From: CAXXOK01 sp963675655
GTDB lineage: Bacteria > Bacillota > Clostridia > Christensenellales > Aristaeellaceae
Reading direction: 5' to 3'
NCBI GenBank assembly: GCA_963675655.1
Contig: OY776489.1
Span: forward strand, 496,001-560,000
DNA: 64,000 nucleotides
The stretch's first letter is position 1. Every line of letters begins with the position of its first letter. Below the pieces are notes generated by a model that was not told the DNA's origin, ran no database searches, and was given only the letters and a program-made list of their open reading frames with translations. A program made the translations under genes and the position numbers. Positions 15,535 through 27,702 of the stretch are shown here, in pieces.

Positions 15535-18500
15535 ATGGTGCATGAGGTTCAAATGGGGAAACTGAGGAAACGTATGAGCTTTTCCCGCATCGACGAAGTA
15601 TTGGATATGCCCGATCTGATCGAGGTGCAGAAGAACAGCTACGAGCATTTCCTGAAGGAAGACCTTCGCGAAGTGCTTGCCGACGTTTCGCCGATCACCG
15701 ACTACACCGACAATCTGGTACTGGAGTTTGTCGATTACTCCCTTGACGAGCCGAAAAATAGTGTGGAACGCTGCAAAGAACGCGACATGACCTATGCGGC
15801 TCCGCTGAAAGTTTTCGCCCGCCTGAAAAACCGGGAAACAGGCGAAATCAAGGAAAGCGATGTCTTCATGGGCGATTTCCCCCTCATGACCGAGCATGGC
15901 ACGTTCATCATCAATGGTGCGGAACGCGTTATTGTTAGCCAGTTGGTGCGTTCGCCGGGCGTATACTACGGCGACGCCATCGATAAAACAGGGAAACACC
16001 TTTATTCCACCACCGTAATCCCTAACCGGGGCGCGTGGCTGGAGTACGAAACGGATTCCAACGATGTGCTCTGGGTGCGTATCGACCGCGCCCGCAAGCT
16101 GCCGATCACAGTGATTCTGCGCGCGTTGGGCTTCGGGACGGACGAAGAAATCGTAAACCTGCTGGGCGAGGACGAACGCCTGAAAGCCACCCTGCTGCGC
16201 GGTGATAACGCCGCCACCCAGGAAGAGGGCTTAATTGAAATCTACAAACGGCAGAAGCCGGGCGAGCCGCCAACGCGGGACAGCGCCCAGAGCCTGCTTA
16301 ACTCATTGTTCTTTGATCCCAAGCGCTATGATCTGATGCGCGTGGGCCGTTACAAGTTCAATAAGAAGCTGTCGCTGGCCACCCGCATTCAGGGGCAGGT
16401 CGCCGCGCAGGACATTACCAACCCCCAAAACGGTAAACTGCTGGTTAAGGCAGGCGATAAAATCGACATCGCCACCGCCCGCGCCATTCAGAACAGCGGC
16501 ATCAATGCCGTGAACGTTTTGGTAGACGAGCAAACCCACAAGATCGTGGGCAATCACTTTGTGGATGCCTCCAAGTTTCTGCCGTTCAGCCCCAAGGACT
16601 GTGGCGTACTGGAGATGGTGCACTACCCCACGCTGAAAGCCATTTTGGATGCCTGCGGCGATGACGAAACACAGCTTCGGCAAGCCGTGTGTGACAACGC
16701 ACACAGCCTGGCGCCCAAGCACATCCTGACCGATGATATCGTCGCGTCCATCAGCTACCTGCTGGGACTGCCTTACGGCATCGGCACCAACGATGACATC
16801 GATCATCTGGGCAACCGCCGCCTGCGCCGTGTTGGCGAGCTGCTGCAAAACCAGATCCGTATCGGCCTTTCCCGTCTGGAACGCGTGGTACGTGAGCGTA
16901 TGGCCATTCAGGACGCCAACGATGTACGCCCGGGCGAATTAATCAACATCCGCCCCGTAAGCGCCGCCATCAAGGAGTTCTTTGGTTCTTCTCAGCTAAG
17001 CCAGTTCATGGATCAGCCCAACCCGCTGGCAGAACTGACCAACAAACGCCGTCTATCGGCTCTTGGCCCCGGCGGCCTTAACCGCGATCGCGCCTCGTTC
17101 GAGGTTCGCGACGTGCATTACAGCCACTACGCACGCATCTGCCCCATCGAGACGCCTGAAGGTCCGAACATCGGCCTGATCGGCTCGCTGGCGACATATG
17201 CCCGCATCAATGAATACGGCTTTATCGAAGCGCCTTACCGCCGCGTGGATAAGAAGAATCGCCGCGTAACCGAAGAAATTGTGTACATGACCGCCGATGA
17301 AGAAGACTTCTACAAGGTCGCTCAGGCCAACGAAGCCTTAAATGAAGACGGCACCTTCGTACACGATCGAATCACTGTTCGTGACAAGGCCGAAATCATC
17401 GAAATCCCCGCGGATCAGGTTGACTTTATTGACGTTAGCCCCCGGCAGGTGGTCTCGGTCGCTACGGCCATGATCCCTTTCTTGGAAAACGACGATGCCA
17501 ACCGCGCGCTGATGGGTTCCAACATGCAGCGTCAGGCTGTGCCGCTGCTGGTGCCCGAAGCGCCCATCATCGGTACGGGCATGGAATTCAAAGCCGCGCA
17601 AGATAGCGGCGCCGTAGTAATTTCCAAGCACAACGGCACTGTGGAATCCGTATCCGGCAATGAAGTCGTCGTGCTGGATAAGGTGAAGGAACGCCATCAC
17701 TACCGCCTGCAGAAGTTTGCGCGAAGCAACCAGGGTACCTGCATCAACCAGCGTCCGCGTGTAAAAGCGGGCGACCCAATTGATAAAGGCGATCTGATTG
17801 CAGATGGTCCTTCCACCGAGATGGGTGAAATCGGCCTCGGCCGCAACGTGCTGATCGGGTTTATGACCTGGGAAGGTTATAACTACGAGGACGCCGTACT
17901 CATCAGCGAAAAGCTGGTCAAAGAAGACTTTTACACTTCCATTCATATTGAGGAGTTTGAATCCGAAGCCCGCGAAACCAAGCTGGGACCGGAAGAGATC
18001 ACCCGTGATATTCCCAACATCGGCGATGACGCCGTGAAGGATTTGGACGAGGAAGGCATCATCCGCATCGGTGCGGAAGTGCATGCCGGCGATATTCTGG
18101 TTGGTAAGGTAACGCCCAAGGGCGAAACCGATCTGACGGCGGAAGAACGCCTGCTGCGCGCCATCTTCGGCGAGAAAGCGCGTGAAGTGCGCGATACCTC
18201 GCTGCGTGTGCCCCATGGCGAGGGCGGCATCGTGGTAGACGTGAAAATCTTTACCCGCGAAAACAAAGACGAGCTCAGCCCCGGCGTGAACATGATGGTT
18301 CGCGTATACATCGCCCAGAAGCGTAAAATCAGCGTCGGCGATAAAATGGCTGGCCGCCACGGTAACAAGGGCGTTGTGTCCCGCATCCTGCGTGAAGAGG
18401 ATATGCCTTTCATGCCGGACGGCACTCCTTTGCAAATCGTATTGAACCCCATGGGCGTGCCTTCCCGTATGAATATCGGGCAGGTGCTGGAGGTTCACCT

Positions 18501-19290
18501 CGGTATGGCTGCCCGTGCACTGGGCTGGCATGTGGCTACTCCGGTATTTGACGGCGCAACCTTTGAGGAAATCAAGGAAACGCTGACCAAAGCAGGCATG
18601 AATACGGACGGTAAAACCGTGCTGTATGACGGCCGTACCGGCGAAGCGTTTGAAAACCGCGTCACCGTCGGCATCATGTACTTCTTAAAGCTCCACCATC
18701 TGGTAGACGATAAGATGCACGCACGCTCGGTCGGCCCGTATTCGCTGGTTACGCAGCAGCCGTTGGGTGGTAAAGCCCAGTTCGGTGGTCAGCGTTTCGG
18801 CGAAATGGAAGTGTGGGCGCTGGAAGCCTACGGCGCAGCGAATACTTTGCAGGAAATTCTAACCGTTAAATCGGACGATATTGTCGGCCGCGTAAAAACG
18901 TACGAAGCTATCGTGAAGGGTACCAACATCCCCGCGCCTGGCGTGCCGGAAAGCTTTAAGGTTCTGCTGAAAGAGCTGCAGTCCCTTGCGCTGGATGTGC
19001 GTGTGCTGGATACGGAGAAAAACCAGATCATCATTCGTGAACTGGATGATGAGGATATGGATGAAACGCCCACCAGCGATCGTTATGAGCTGGAAGAGGC
19101 CGCCGAAGAACCGCAGGCCGTCAAAGAAGAAACCCCCGATATTGACGTTGAAAGCGAATCGCTGGAACTGGATTTCAATCTGGAAGACGACGATCTGGAC
19201 GATTTCAATATGGACCTTAGCGATGATTTGGGCATTGACCTGGACGATGATGAAGACGGGGATACTGAGCCTGAAAACAAGGACGAGTAA
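15535..19290 (+). CDS. rpoB: DNA-directed RNA polymerase subunit beta
   Basis: Catalytic beta subunit of RNA polymerase, 1251 residues. Hallmarks include FFGSSQLSQFMDQPNPLAEL in the rifampicin pocket, GPGGLNRDRASFEVRDVH, CPIETPEGPNIGLI, NQGTCINQRP, EDAVLISEKLVKED and KMAGRHGNKGV. The C-terminus is GGKAQFGGQRFGEMEVWALEA followed by LQEILTVKSDD. The ATG at 15535 follows AAGGGGTG and gives the family-typical MVHEVQMGK start. Residue 503 is Asn (codon AAC at 17041-17043) where E. coli His526 and B. subtilis His482 sit, a position tied to rifamycin resistance. After the conserved core comes a long acidic tail (about 85 residues, rich in Asp and Glu). The usual rplJ-rplL neighbours are absent. Confidence 0.98.
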   Translation: MVHEVQMGKLRKRMSFSRIDEVLDMPDLIEVQKNSYEHFLKEDLREVLADVSPITDYTDNLVLEFVDYSLDEPKNSVERCKERDMTYAAPLKVFARLKNRETGEIKESDVFMGDFPLMTEHGTFIINGAERVIVSQLVRSPGVYYGDAIDKTGKHLYSTTVIPNRGAWLEYETDSNDVLWVRIDRARKLPITVILRALGFGTDEEIVNLLGEDERLKATLLRGDNAATQEEGLIEIYKRQKPGEPPTRDSAQSLLNSLFFDPKRYDLMRVGRYKFNKKLSLATRIQGQVAAQDITNPQNGKLLVKAGDKIDIATARAIQNSGINAVNVLVDEQTHKIVGNHFVDASKFLPFSPKDCGVLEMVHYPTLKAILDACGDDETQLRQAVCDNAHSLAPKHILTDDIVASISYLLGLPYGIGTNDDIDHLGNRRLRRVGELLQNQIRIGLSRLERVVRERMAIQDANDVRPGELINIRPVSAAIKEFFGSSQLSQFMDQPNPLAELTNKRRLSALGPGGLNRDRASFEVRDVHYSHYARICPIETPEGPNIGLIGSLATYARINEYGFIEAPYRRVDKKNRRVTEEIVYMTADEEDFYKVAQANEALNEDGTFVHDRITVRDKAEIIEIPADQVDFIDVSPRQVVSVATAMIPFLENDDANRALMGSNMQRQAVPLLVPEAPIIGTGMEFKAAQDSGAVVISKHNGTVESVSGNEVVVLDKVKERHHYRLQKFARSNQGTCINQRPRVKAGDPIDKGDLIADGPSTEMGEIGLGRNVLIGFMTWEGYNYEDAVLISEKLVKEDFYTSIHIEEFESEARETKLGPEEITRDIPNIGDDAVKDLDEEGIIRIGAEVHAGDILVGKVTPKGETDLTAEERLLRAIFGEKAREVRDTSLRVPHGEGGIVVDVKIFTRENKDELSPGVNMMVRVYIAQKRKISVGDKMAGRHGNKGVVSRILREEDMPFMPDGTPLQIVLNPMGVPSRMNIGQVLEVHLGMAARALGWHVATPVFDGATFEEIKETLTKAGMNTDGKTVLYDGRTGEAFENRVTVGIMYFLKLHHLVDDKMHARSVGPYSLVTQQPLGGKAQFGGQRFGEMEVWALEAYGAANTLQEILTVKSDDIVGRVKTYEAIVKGTNIPAPGVPESFKVLLKELQSLALDVRVLDTEKNQIIIRELDDEDMDETPTSDRYELEEAAEEPQAVKEETPDIDVESESLELDFNLEDDDLDDFNMDLSDDLGIDLDDDEDGDTEPENKDE

Positions 19291-19307
19291 CCCCTGCTTG
19301 TAACATG

Positions 19308-19353
19308 GTCTGTATTACCCAAAGTGTGTTAACATGCTTTGGGTAATACAGAC
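19308..19353 (+). promoter_or_regulatory. Long perfect hairpin between rpoB and rpoC
   Basis: A 17-bp perfect inverted repeat (19308-19324 with 19337-19353) encloses a 12-base loop. No T run follows, so it is not a classic terminator. It may be a processing site for a double-strand ribonuclease, an mRNA stabiliser or a pause element that adjusts the beta to beta' ratio. Confidence 0.7.
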
Positions 19354-19400
19354 GCAATCAAGTTCCCATCGCTGTCCAACGCCCGAAAGGAGTGCCAACT

Positions 19401-22976
<3,576 letters not shown>

Positions 22977-22984
22977 AACATACA

Positions 22985-23012
22985 CCCGGCGGAAAGGCAT
23001 CTTTCCGCCGGG
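22985..23012 (+). terminator. Hairpin terminator after rpoC
   Basis: A 12-bp perfect GC-rich stem (22985-22996 with 23001-23012) with a tetraloop; only a weak T-rich tail (CTCTCATT) follows. Confidence 0.6.
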
Positions 23013-23136
23013 CTCTCATTAAAAATATCCTTCTTATTTCTATATGGATGCAATTACAGAAGCGGCAATGCCGCTTCTTCGCACATCAAAGCATATTCCC
23101 TGCGCATTTCATTGCTATAACCGGAGGAAGAATTTT

Positions 23137-23643
23137 ATGCAACTGCGATCTGCCACTGCAAACGACATGAAAGCCGTTTACGCAATTTTTCATGACGCAA
23201 TCGATACCATGAACCAAGAAGGTATCCCCCAATGGGATGACGTATACCCAAACCCAGCCATTTTGGATGCCGATCTGGCAAACGGTGAACTATTTGTAAC
23301 CGAGCTGGACGATGGCACCGTAGCTGCAGCGGTTGTACTCAACAACATATGCAACGACGATTGCCGTGCTGATTACGAAGCAGCCGCCTGGCAAGGCCCC
23401 AGTCCCTACGTATTGGTGCATAGGCTGTGCGTATCACCCCATGTGCAAAATAAAGGAGTCGGCCGCACTACCATGCTGGCTGTTGAAGAGTGGGCGCGTA
23501 CAAATGGATACGTAGCCATCCGGCTGGACGCTTTTTCACGCAACCCGTACGCACTGCGGATGTATGATCGGCTGGGCTATCAAAAGCGCGGCGAAGCCAC
23601 GTGGCGCAAGGGTTTGTTTTACTTAATGGAAAAGCAATTATAA
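23137..23643 (+). CDS. GNAT-family N-acetyltransferase
   Basis: Cytoplasmic acetyl-CoA-dependent acetyltransferase of 168 residues. It opens with the GNAT strand MQLRSATANDMKAVYAIFHD. The acetyl-CoA site lies in LCVSPHVQNKGVGRTTMLA, and the family's final strand-helix reads RNPYALRMYDRLGYQKRGE. ATG at 23137 follows GGAGGAAG; longer upstream frames lack a ribosome binding site and cross the rpoC terminator. Many relatives acetylate small amines or protein N-termini; no substrate can be assigned. It sits alone between rpoC and a tRNA gene. Confidence 0.88.
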   Translation: MQLRSATANDMKAVYAIFHDAIDTMNQEGIPQWDDVYPNPAILDADLANGELFVTELDDGTVAAAVVLNNICNDDCRADYEAAAWQGPSPYVLVHRLCVSPHVQNKGVGRTTMLAVEEWARTNGYVAIRLDAFSRNPYALRMYDRLGYQKRGEATWRKGLFYLMEKQL

Positions 23644-23699
23644 CCCTGCCCCACAGCAGGCGGAAAGCGGAGAATTTGCTATATTCCACCGTTACATGC

Positions 23700-23728
23700 T
23701 TGTCAAAGGGGTGTGAATATGCTATAAT
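23700..23728 (+). promoter_or_regulatory. Promoter of tRNA-Val
   Basis: TTGTCA (23700-23705), 17 bases, TATAAT (23723-23728), 25 bases before the mature tRNA 5' end. Confidence 0.85.
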
Positions 23729-23753
23729 CAGTTTCGCCGCTAAAGAGCAAAAT

Positions 23754-23830
23754 GGGATTATAGCTCAGTTGGTTAGAGCGCCACGTTGACATCGTGGAGG
23801 TCATAGGTTCGAGCCCTACTAATCCCACCA
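23754..23830 (+). tRNA. tRNA-Val (anticodon GAC)
   Basis: A full cloverleaf can be drawn: acceptor GGGATTA with TAATCCC, D arm GCTC/GAGC, anticodon stem CCACG/CGTGG around loop TTGACAT (anticodon GAC at 23788-23790), and T loop TTCGAGC. CCA is encoded at 23828-23830. The outermost T-stem pair is an A-C mismatch, otherwise all pairs hold. It has its own promoter and terminator. Confidence 0.96.
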
Positions 23831-23836
23831 GAACGG

Positions 23837-23875
23837 AACCCCTTGAACCGTAACGGTTTGAGGGGTTGTTTTATT
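23837..23875 (+). terminator. Terminator of tRNA-Val
   Basis: A 14-bp perfect stem (23837-23850 with 23854-23867) with a TAA loop is followed by GTTTTATT. Confidence 0.9.
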
Positions 23876-24311
23876 GAGAGAATTCTTGCATGCTATTGTG
23901 TTTGCACTATCGCAAACGATATATCCATAGGATATAATCAACTTTCGCTCTTGGAATATAGCAAATTCATTCTATCGGGTTTTCAAACATTATAATAAAC
24001 CTTGCGTAAAAAGCATCTATAGCAACTCTAAATACAATACCTCTAGCCTTCAACTATTTAGCTGTAAACTCTTAATTGAATGATCCGGTAATTTTTCTGC
24101 TCTTGCTCTTGATAGCGATTCTTCCACCTATTTTATAAATTCTTTGGCTGTTATCCGGCTGATGCTGAATCCAGCTACTCCTGCGATGCCCCTCATGGTT
24201 CTTTTTTCCGTTTTATGAGTTTCCATGAAATGTATTTTTATTGTATGCAGTATACAAATGTCGTTCAAAGCGCTCATTCTGTAGTACAATACAATTGAAG
24301 GAGATGATTTG
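23876..24311 (+). other. AT-rich non-coding stretch
   Basis: About 430 bases with stops in all frames and no recognisable gene, RNA or repeat. An 80-codon minus-strand frame near its end overlaps the KTSC gene and looks accidental. Confidence 0.4.
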
Positions 24312-24515
24312 ATGCGTAGGTCACTAGTTGAATCCCCGAATATCGCAACGTTAGGATGGAGCCATAACATTCTGGAGGTCCAGTTTTACAATGGGAAAAT
24401 CTTCGAATGTACGAACGTAACCAAATCGGAGTTTGATAATCTCATACACTCTTCTTCCCTTGATCTAGCACTATCACGGCTCGGGAAAAATCATTCTTAT
24501 CACCGCGTCGTATAA
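24312..24515 (+). CDS. KTSC-domain protein (67 aa)
   Basis: Small single-domain protein whose whole length fits the KTSC fold: VESPNIATLGWSHNILEVQF, then FYNGKIFECTNVTKSEFDNL, and the C-terminal HSYHRV. The pattern of a strand pair carrying a NG-turn and an aromatic/valine strand before a short helix is typical of this family, often fused to lysyl-tRNA synthetase-like or phage proteins and of unknown function. ATG at 24312 follows GAAGGAG at 8 bases. A good terminator follows. Standalone KTSC genes are often on mobile DNA, in keeping with the accessory setting. Confidence 0.75.
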   Translation: MRRSLVESPNIATLGWSHNILEVQFYNGKIFECTNVTKSEFDNLIHSSSLDLALSRLGKNHSYHRVV

Positions 24516-24522
24516 TTACCAA

Positions 24523-24553
24523 ATGGCTGCTCAAGCTGAGCAGTCATTTTTTT
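24523..24553 (+). terminator. Terminator of the KTSC gene
   Basis: An 11-bp stem with one G-T pair (24523-24533 with 24537-24547), 3-base loop, then seven T. Confidence 0.88.
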
Positions 24554-24806
24554 ATACTGCTTTTCCTTCGAATGAGCAGCAACCTCAGCCGCTCTTCTGC
24601 GTTCAGTCGCAGCCCTTCGGAGCCGTCCTCCCCCATAATGGCCCCTCTTCAGCTTAATACAGCGCTGCAAGATGATTCCTTCTGCAGGGTAATTGGCTCT
24701 GCACATCTACTACATGTTCCTATGCTGTTATTCTACCATTTCCCACCTAATATTATTGCTGTGTGCATTATTAGGAGGGGCAAACTGCTGCTGTCCTTAG
24801 AGATTC

Positions 24807-24835
24807 TTGACGTTAAGAGCAATATTATGTACAAT
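24807..24835 (+). promoter_or_regulatory. Promoter of the exported zinc-ribbon protein
   Basis: TTGACG (24807-24812), 17 bases, TACAAT (24830-24835), about 90 bases ahead of the start codon. The 250 bases upstream of it hold no supported gene. Confidence 0.6.
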
Positions 24836-24923
24836 ATTGCATATAAGGTACAAATTACGACGTTAAAAAGCTGCATATTTTTTATAATTCCTAATGCGAT
24901 CGACGAACAAGGGAGGTTATCTT

Positions 24924-25721
24924 ATGTGTCGGAAACTATTTTTCCTGCTTGCCCTTCTTGTGGTTGTCTGTATGGTAATGAACGTTGCTATTGCTGAAAG
25001 TTGGACATGCCCTGAATGCGGCACTTTGAACGACGGGAATTTTTGCTCGAATTGCGGCACAAAGAAGCCTGATCCGGATGGAACAGACACAAGTACAAGT
25101 ACAATCACAAACGTTACGTTTTCACCCCAGAGTAATGGCGGTATCCTTGTTGCATGGGATGATAGCTCTTCTGCATCATCGTACACGGTTGCATATTCAA
25201 CGGAATACTGGAACTCCACTTATGGCAGTGACTCCATCAGCGGGAAACGGGTGCTTCTGGATTACTTGATTCCTGGCGTTACCTATTATGTCTACATTTC
25301 TAACGGCGTATCGGACACTACGCTAACCTATACCGTGCCAAAACCGATTTATACCGAGTACAGTACCGGCGGTAAATACTTGAAACTTACAATGGTAAAG
25401 TTCTCCTTATCTGAGATGGAAAAGAAACCAACCATGACGTTTGAAGTACAGGTGAGCTGGCCAAGGCTGAAAAACTCACGAGAGTACGCTGCAAAACTTG
25501 TGCTGAACACCCCTTATGGGTACGCAAGCAGGGTTGTCTACTATGACGTTTTCACCTTTGAGAACAAGTATGAATATACGTATATAACTTTCTCCTTAAT
25601 GAATGATTGGCTTGTACAAGTCGAGGAAGACTTTGGCTCCATTCCAACGGGAGAATATACTTTTGAAATCTACATGGATGGTCAGTTGTATGACTACGCG
25701 AGCTTTAAACTCTCCAATTGA
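24924..25721 (+). CDS. Exported protein with zinc ribbon and fibronectin-III-like region
   Basis: Predicted secreted protein of 265 residues. The signal peptide is MCRKLFFLLALLVVVCMVMNVAIA, cut near residue 24. Immediately after it comes a two-CxxC zinc ribbon, WTCPECGTLNDGNFCSNCGTKK, of the type normally seen in cytoplasmic or membrane-bound proteins. An Asp/Thr/Ser linker precedes a fibronectin-III-like sandwich (VTFSPQSNGGILVAWDDSSS to YYVYISNGVSD), and a C-terminal beta domain of about 120 residues that I do not recognise. ATG at 24924 follows AAGGGAGG. It has no anchor. A zinc ribbon directly behind a Sec signal is odd: it would have to fold outside the cell. The function is unknown. Confidence 0.78.
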   Translation: MCRKLFFLLALLVVVCMVMNVAIAESWTCPECGTLNDGNFCSNCGTKKPDPDGTDTSTSTITNVTFSPQSNGGILVAWDDSSSASSYTVAYSTEYWNSTYGSDSISGKRVLLDYLIPGVTYYVYISNGVSDTTLTYTVPKPIYTEYSTGGKYLKLTMVKFSLSEMEKKPTMTFEVQVSWPRLKNSREYAAKLVLNTPYGYASRVVYYDVFTFENKYEYTYITFSLMNDWLVQVEEDFGSIPTGEYTFEIYMDGQLYDYASFKLSN

Positions 25722-25889
25722 TCAAATTGTCTCACTGACTATGGTAGGTCATACAGAGCAAAACGAAGCTTGCTTTTAGCAGTATTGGCATAAAAACAGG
25801 ATGATATGGCCGTATCTGCATCATCCTAAGTAGAGTATAAAAATAGACAAGCGAAAAAGAAGTTCATCAGCAAGTGCATCACGAGTATC

Positions 25890-26575
25890 AAAACCACCGG
25901 CTCAGCCGGTGGTAGGCACGCGCCTTCAAGGCGAACCTACTGGCCGCGGCTCAAGACGCATTGAACAGTCTGGCAACCGCATTACAGGCCGCCGCTAAAG
26001 CGGCCTGTTTCTCGCCTTAGGATTCTTGCTGCCCGTAAACGGGTCAATGTACTCCTTGTAAGATATCTGCACTGCTGAAATACCTTCTTGCAACTGATTG
26101 CGTATATAGGCGGCAATTCTTTCCTTACTTCGGTCTACTGTATCGACATAATTGCCTCTACACCAGAAATGCCGATTCTATATTTGTTCTTCTGGTTCGC
26201 ATGCCGATTGAATATCACCAGGCCTTTTTGATACCCCATAAACTGTTACACGCTCATATAAGGCGGTATACTCACCAGCCTATGGATATGGTCAGGAAAG
26301 GCTTTCATTATCTCTACCTTCTTCATTTCATACAATTGCCGGCGTATCTTCTCATATCTGTTCTAATTTACCCAAACACTTCCTGCCGTCGGTAATTGGA
26401 TGCGAATACGATAGGGTATTTATATCTGCGTTTTCTGTGTGATAAACGTTGATTATCATTTGCCAAAAAGGGCAAACCTCCTTTGCTTTGTTGCGGTTGC
26501 CAGACCAGCATCATTATAACAAAGGAGGTTTCTTGTATTATAAGTTCTTCATCCTCACCAGCTCCGCTGGTAGTT
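25890..26575 (-). mobile_element. Decayed IS200/IS605-family element (IS200-like, tnpA only)
   Basis: The minus-strand TnpA remnant is flanked by subterminal hairpins: 26557-26571 (arms ACCAGC/GCTGGT) at the transposase 5' side and 25894-25912 (arms CCACCGG/CCGGTGG) at the 3' side. There are no terminal inverted repeats, as expected for this HUH family. No TnpB/accessory gene lies inside. Exact tips are not certain to within a few bases. Confidence 0.7.
25995..26466 (-). pseudogene. tnpA: IS200-type Y1 transposase TnpA, inactivated
   Basis: Reading the minus strand in pieces recovers the TnpA order: YKYPIVFASNYRRQEVFG then a stop, VEIMKAFPDHIHRLVSIPP with the HUH metal motif HIH, a stop in place of the serine before QFMGYQKG, then NRHFWCRGNYVDTVDRSKER. 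The C-terminus is ISYKEYIDPFTGSKNPKARN. The pieces lie in different frames and contain at least two stops, so no active enzyme is made; total span (about 157 codons) equals the normal length. An AAAGGAGG ribosome binding site ahead of the probable TTG start is buried in a 12-bp perfect hairpin (26474-26485 with 26520-26531), as described for IS200 tnpA translation control. Confidence 0.85.
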
Positions 26576-26601
26576 ATTATTCGCTTAAGCGCACAACAAA
26601 G

Positions 26602-26631
26602 GCTCCCTGAAACGATAAGGTTTCAGGGAGC
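26602..26631 (-). terminator. Terminator after the alpha/beta hydrolase gene
   Basis: A 12-bp perfect stem (26602-26613 with 26620-26631), 6-base loop, then CTTTGTTG on the minus strand; it is about 140 bases past the stop codon. Confidence 0.65.
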
Positions 26632-26773
26632 TATTGGTTAGACTGTCTGGGTTATAGAGCGTATACGCAACTTACAGCGTTATCATTACCAAGGTTAGCT
26701 CGTCCTTGCCTATGCTATTGCACAAGAAACGAAGTTGCATAGTATGCGCTTTGGCTCCGAGATTTTACGCCTG

Positions 26774-27640
26774 TTATTTCAACGTTTTCAGGAAGAAGGA
26801 CGCCACGCCGTTCACCACGGTATTCAGCACTTCTGTCTTATCGCTATAAAAGCCGTAGCTGTGGCTATCGCCAGTCGCTTGTACGACTTCGGCCAGCAGT
26901 TCCGCAGCAACACCGGCTGATACGGAGGGGGATACCGCCTCGTCGTCTTTCGCGTAGATTACCAGTGCAGGGCCGGTATAGTTTTCGGCTGCGACAGCCG
27001 CAGGATCGGAAACCTTGTCCAGATCCTCAAACCACTCTTTGCTCAGCTGCTGCTGTTGTCCGTAGATCGTGGTGAAATCAGCATAGCCGTTCTCTTCCGC
27101 GGTCGCTTTCAGCACTTCCCAGTTTTCCGTGCCGCCGAACAATTTTTTCAAATCTTCAGTAGAATTTGCGGGCGCCAGCAGTGCGACGGCTGCAAAGGGG
27201 TACGCGTTTTCGCCCAGCAATTCCAGCGCCACACGGCCACCCATGCTATACCCAAATAAACCGACCTTTGTAGTGTCGATAGCATAGTTATCGGTCAAGT
27301 AGGCAACAGCATTAAGAACATCCTGTTTCATATTGGTAAGGGTGTTCAGTTGAAAGCTTTCTGTGCTTTCACCGCAGCCGGAAAAATCCATACGGATGGA
27401 GGCGATGCCTTCAGCTTTCAAAGCCTCCGCGATGGCTCCAAAGCCAATATTTTCGTCTTTGCTGCCACCATGGCCGTGCGCCAGCACCACCATCGGGAAG
27501 GGGCCATCCCCATCGGGAATTTCAACTGTAGCGGGTACCTGTACATCGCGGGATGTGTAGGTAACGCTTTCTGCTACGGCCAAATTGCATAAAGAAAACA
27601 CCAGCACCAGAGCCATTAAAGAAACCAACAGTTTTTTCAT
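26774..27640 (-). CDS. Exported alpha/beta hydrolase (esterase/peptidase-like)
   Basis: Serine hydrolase of 288 residues with a Sec signal peptide cleaved at AVA-ES near residue 23 and no lipobox, so it acts outside the cell or in the wall. The oxyanion segment VVLAHGHGGS lies at about 51-60. The nucleophile elbow GYSMGG has Ser132, the acid is in IYAKDDEAVSP, and the catalytic His is in GDSHSYG near the C-terminus. Relatives include acyl-carbohydrate esterases and BAAT/dienelactone-hydrolase-like enzymes. The start is supported by the signal peptide; AGGAGAGGAG lies a little far upstream. It has its own promoter at 27675-27702. The substrate is unknown. Confidence 0.88.
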   Translation of the reverse strand: MKKLLVSLMALVLVFSLCNLAVAESVTYTSRDVQVPATVEIPDGDGPFPMVVLAHGHGGSKDENIGFGAIAEALKAEGIASIRMDFSGCGESTESFQLNTLTNMKQDVLNAVAYLTDNYAIDTTKVGLFGYSMGGRVALELLGENAYPFAAVALLAPANSTEDLKKLFGGTENWEVLKATAEENGYADFTTIYGQQQQLSKEWFEDLDKVSDPAAVAAENYTGPALVIYAKDDEAVSPSVSAGVAAELLAEVVQATGDSHSYGFYSDKTEVLNTVVNGVASFFLKTLK

Positions 27641-27674
27641 CTTCTTTTTGTACTCCTCTCCTGAATTTATACTA

Positions 27675-27702
27675 ATTATAATGCATCCCGGCGGAAAGTC
27701 AA
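27675..27702 (-). promoter_or_regulatory. Promoter of the exported hydrolase
   Basis: On the minus strand TTGACT (27702-27697), 16 bases, TATAAT (27680-27675), 35 bases ahead of the start codon. Confidence 0.75.

Noticed and set aside
24500..24706. 68-codon minus-strand frame rich in Arg and Ala
   Set aside because: Overlaps the KTSC terminator, no ribosome binding site, no recognisable family.
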